This document shows, one piece after another, positions 48,866-50,000 of a stretch of 50,000 nucleotides of DNA (positions within the stretch are counted from its first letter, which is position 1; each line of letters starts with the position of its first letter). Made by a program: the position numbers and the translations under genes. The notes under the pieces were generated by a model. The model saw only the letters and a program-made list of their open reading frames with translations, did no database searches and had not been told where the DNA came from. Location: contig NC_135555.1 of assembly GCF_964340395.1 (NCBI RefSeq), forward strand, positions 19,130,615 through 19,180,614, given 5' to 3'. Source of the stretch: Glandiceps talaboti. Lineage: Eukaryota > Hemichordata > Enteropneusta > Spengelidae.

Positions 48866-49263
48866 ATGTGACACAACATAAACGAAGTAAGTGTTTGTAA
48901 TTCAGTAAGGGCAATAAAACAAATAAAATGTGTAAAAAAAATGCAAAAAAAATTTAAAAAGTGTGTTTTTATACGCAAGGACGTTACAACATGAGTAAAC
49001 ACGCATCATCACTAAGTCACGTTCATGTCCAGTCTGTACTACATGCCTCTATCGCTCCCCTATACAATTATATTGAAACGTCACTATCCATACATGGTCT
49101 ATTATAATTTCTACCTATGTTTTTTTTATTATTAAAAGCGAGTACTTGTGTTTACTCAGTGTGTTTACAAATTGCCTCCTAGATATACAACGAACTTTGA
49201 AGACAATTTTCAGTTTTTCGCTATTTATCATGGACTTATAAGTGGTTTTATGTTAATTCACAT
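48866..49263. other. Intergenic, nothing recognised
   Basis: AT-rich sequence with short homopolymer tracts. Confidence 0.55.
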
Positions 49264-49530
49264 TGTGTTTTTATTTATTTATTTTATTTATTATTTATTT
49301 ATTTATATATTTATTTATTTATAAACCATCCAACAGGCATTGCCTAATAACAAGAGGAAAGTTCAGCTTTAGTGCAGGAGGAAACCTGCGTTGCACGGTA
49401 GAGTCAAACTGAACGACACTCTTCTTACTTACAGCGTGGTAAATTTTAGTCAAACCCTGAATGGGTTCAAACCCCGACTGCAGTGGTAAGAGGCAAGTAA
49501 GTGGTTTAACCACTCGGTCACCGATAACCC
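49264..49530 (-). mobile_element. tRNA-derived SINE, copy 2, with (TAAA)n tail
   Basis: The minus-strand head starts near 49530 with A box (TGACCGAGTGG) and B box (GGTTTGAACCC, within 49463-49475). The body matches copy 1, including gcaggtttcctcctgc. The 3' tail on the minus strand is a TAAA repeat (plus-strand TTTA at 49264-49322). Confidence 0.75.
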
Positions 49531-49535
49531 TAATA

Positions 49536-49612
49536 GAAAACATAGTAAAGTTGTTTTATTAATTAAAACTCTGAAATAAATATTCATTTCTCATCCATAT
49601 GACCACTTTAAA
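49536..49612. mobile_element. Single right arm of the GTACGTAC foldback family
   Basis: gaaaacatagtaaagttgttttatta and tctcatccatatgaccactttaaag match the right arm of copies A and B. The central-palindrome remnant acgttactgtacgtta at 49649-49664 lies outside the arm. It directly adjoins SINE copy 2. Confidence 0.55.
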
Positions 49613-50000
49613 GTTTAAATTGAATTTAAAATTACAGCGGTGACGTATACGTTACTGTACGTTATTTCTGAAGAGTAAATTTTAATATCGGGTAAATTAA
49701 TATACAATGTACACATACTGTTATTTTTGTAACATTGATAAAACAAACTGATATTAATTGAATTCGTATTGCGTCATCACTTCCTCGGCCTCGGGATATG
49801 AAGAAAAAATCTTGCTTTTCATTGTAAAATGAAAAGTCAACTTTGTGTATTTGAAGTGTAGTTGATTCATTCTTTGGTCTCCTCAACGACGCCGCCATGT
49901 AAATACATGTACCACATTTTAACATTGAATAGCAATCGATAACGATATTTACACACGGATTGATTGTTCTGTATTATTAATTAAATTATTTTTTCTTGAT
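49613..50000. other. Intergenic, nothing recognised
   Basis: No gene or repeat beyond the foldback remnant near its left edge. Confidence 0.5.

Overview
This window looks like intron-rich nuclear DNA from an animal, most likely a marine invertebrate bilaterian. It is AT-rich, with long introns, GT-AG splice sites, many simple-sequence tracts, and remnants of LINEs, a tRNA-derived SINE and several families of short inverted-repeat elements. A short interstitial CCCTAA run fits an animal with TTAGGG telomeres. I cannot name the species from sequence alone.

I can support one protein-coding gene. It lies on the minus strand from the ATG at 32031 leftwards to at least 2395. It encodes a light-chain subunit of a heteromeric amino-acid transporter (SLC7 family, closest in recognisable motifs to LAT1/SLC7A5). 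Nine coding exons join in frame with consistent intron phases and give about 480 residues. They run from the cytosolic N-terminus through the last membrane helix. The short C-terminal exon or exons and the 3' UTR were not found and probably lie beyond the left edge. Intron lengths run from 471 bp to about 9 kb.

The introns (2573-31514) hold most of the notable small elements: a perfect 70-bp-arm hairpin element carrying a hammerhead-ribozyme-like core (11.3-11.5 kb), a 241-bp long-TIR element with a 9-bp target duplication (12.1-12.3 kb), a 92-105-bp palindromic MITE family (9.0, 25.4, 28.7 kb), four very small hairpins each flanked by 7-8-bp direct repeats (6.9, 8.7, 9.2, 19.4 kb), and a permuted inverted duplication (20.6-21.3 kb).

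The region upstream of the gene (32032-50000) has no recognisable intact gene. It holds foldback elements (35.9, 38.1, 44.2, 48.5 kb), two SINE copies (37.8 and 49.3 kb), two decayed LINE 3' ends (38.6 and 42.2 kb), long microsatellites (35.0, 45.8, 47.3 kb) and a second copy of the hammerhead-bearing element inserted in a (TA)n tract at 46 kb.

The most interesting signal is the pair of (TA)n-associated hairpin elements. Each contains CTGATGA, a short stem, GAAA, a short stem III and GTT, in hammerhead-ribozyme order. The base pairing differs between the copies in a compensatory way. With the (TA)n insertion sites and inverted arms plus tail, this suggests non-autonomous relatives of Penelope-like retroelements.
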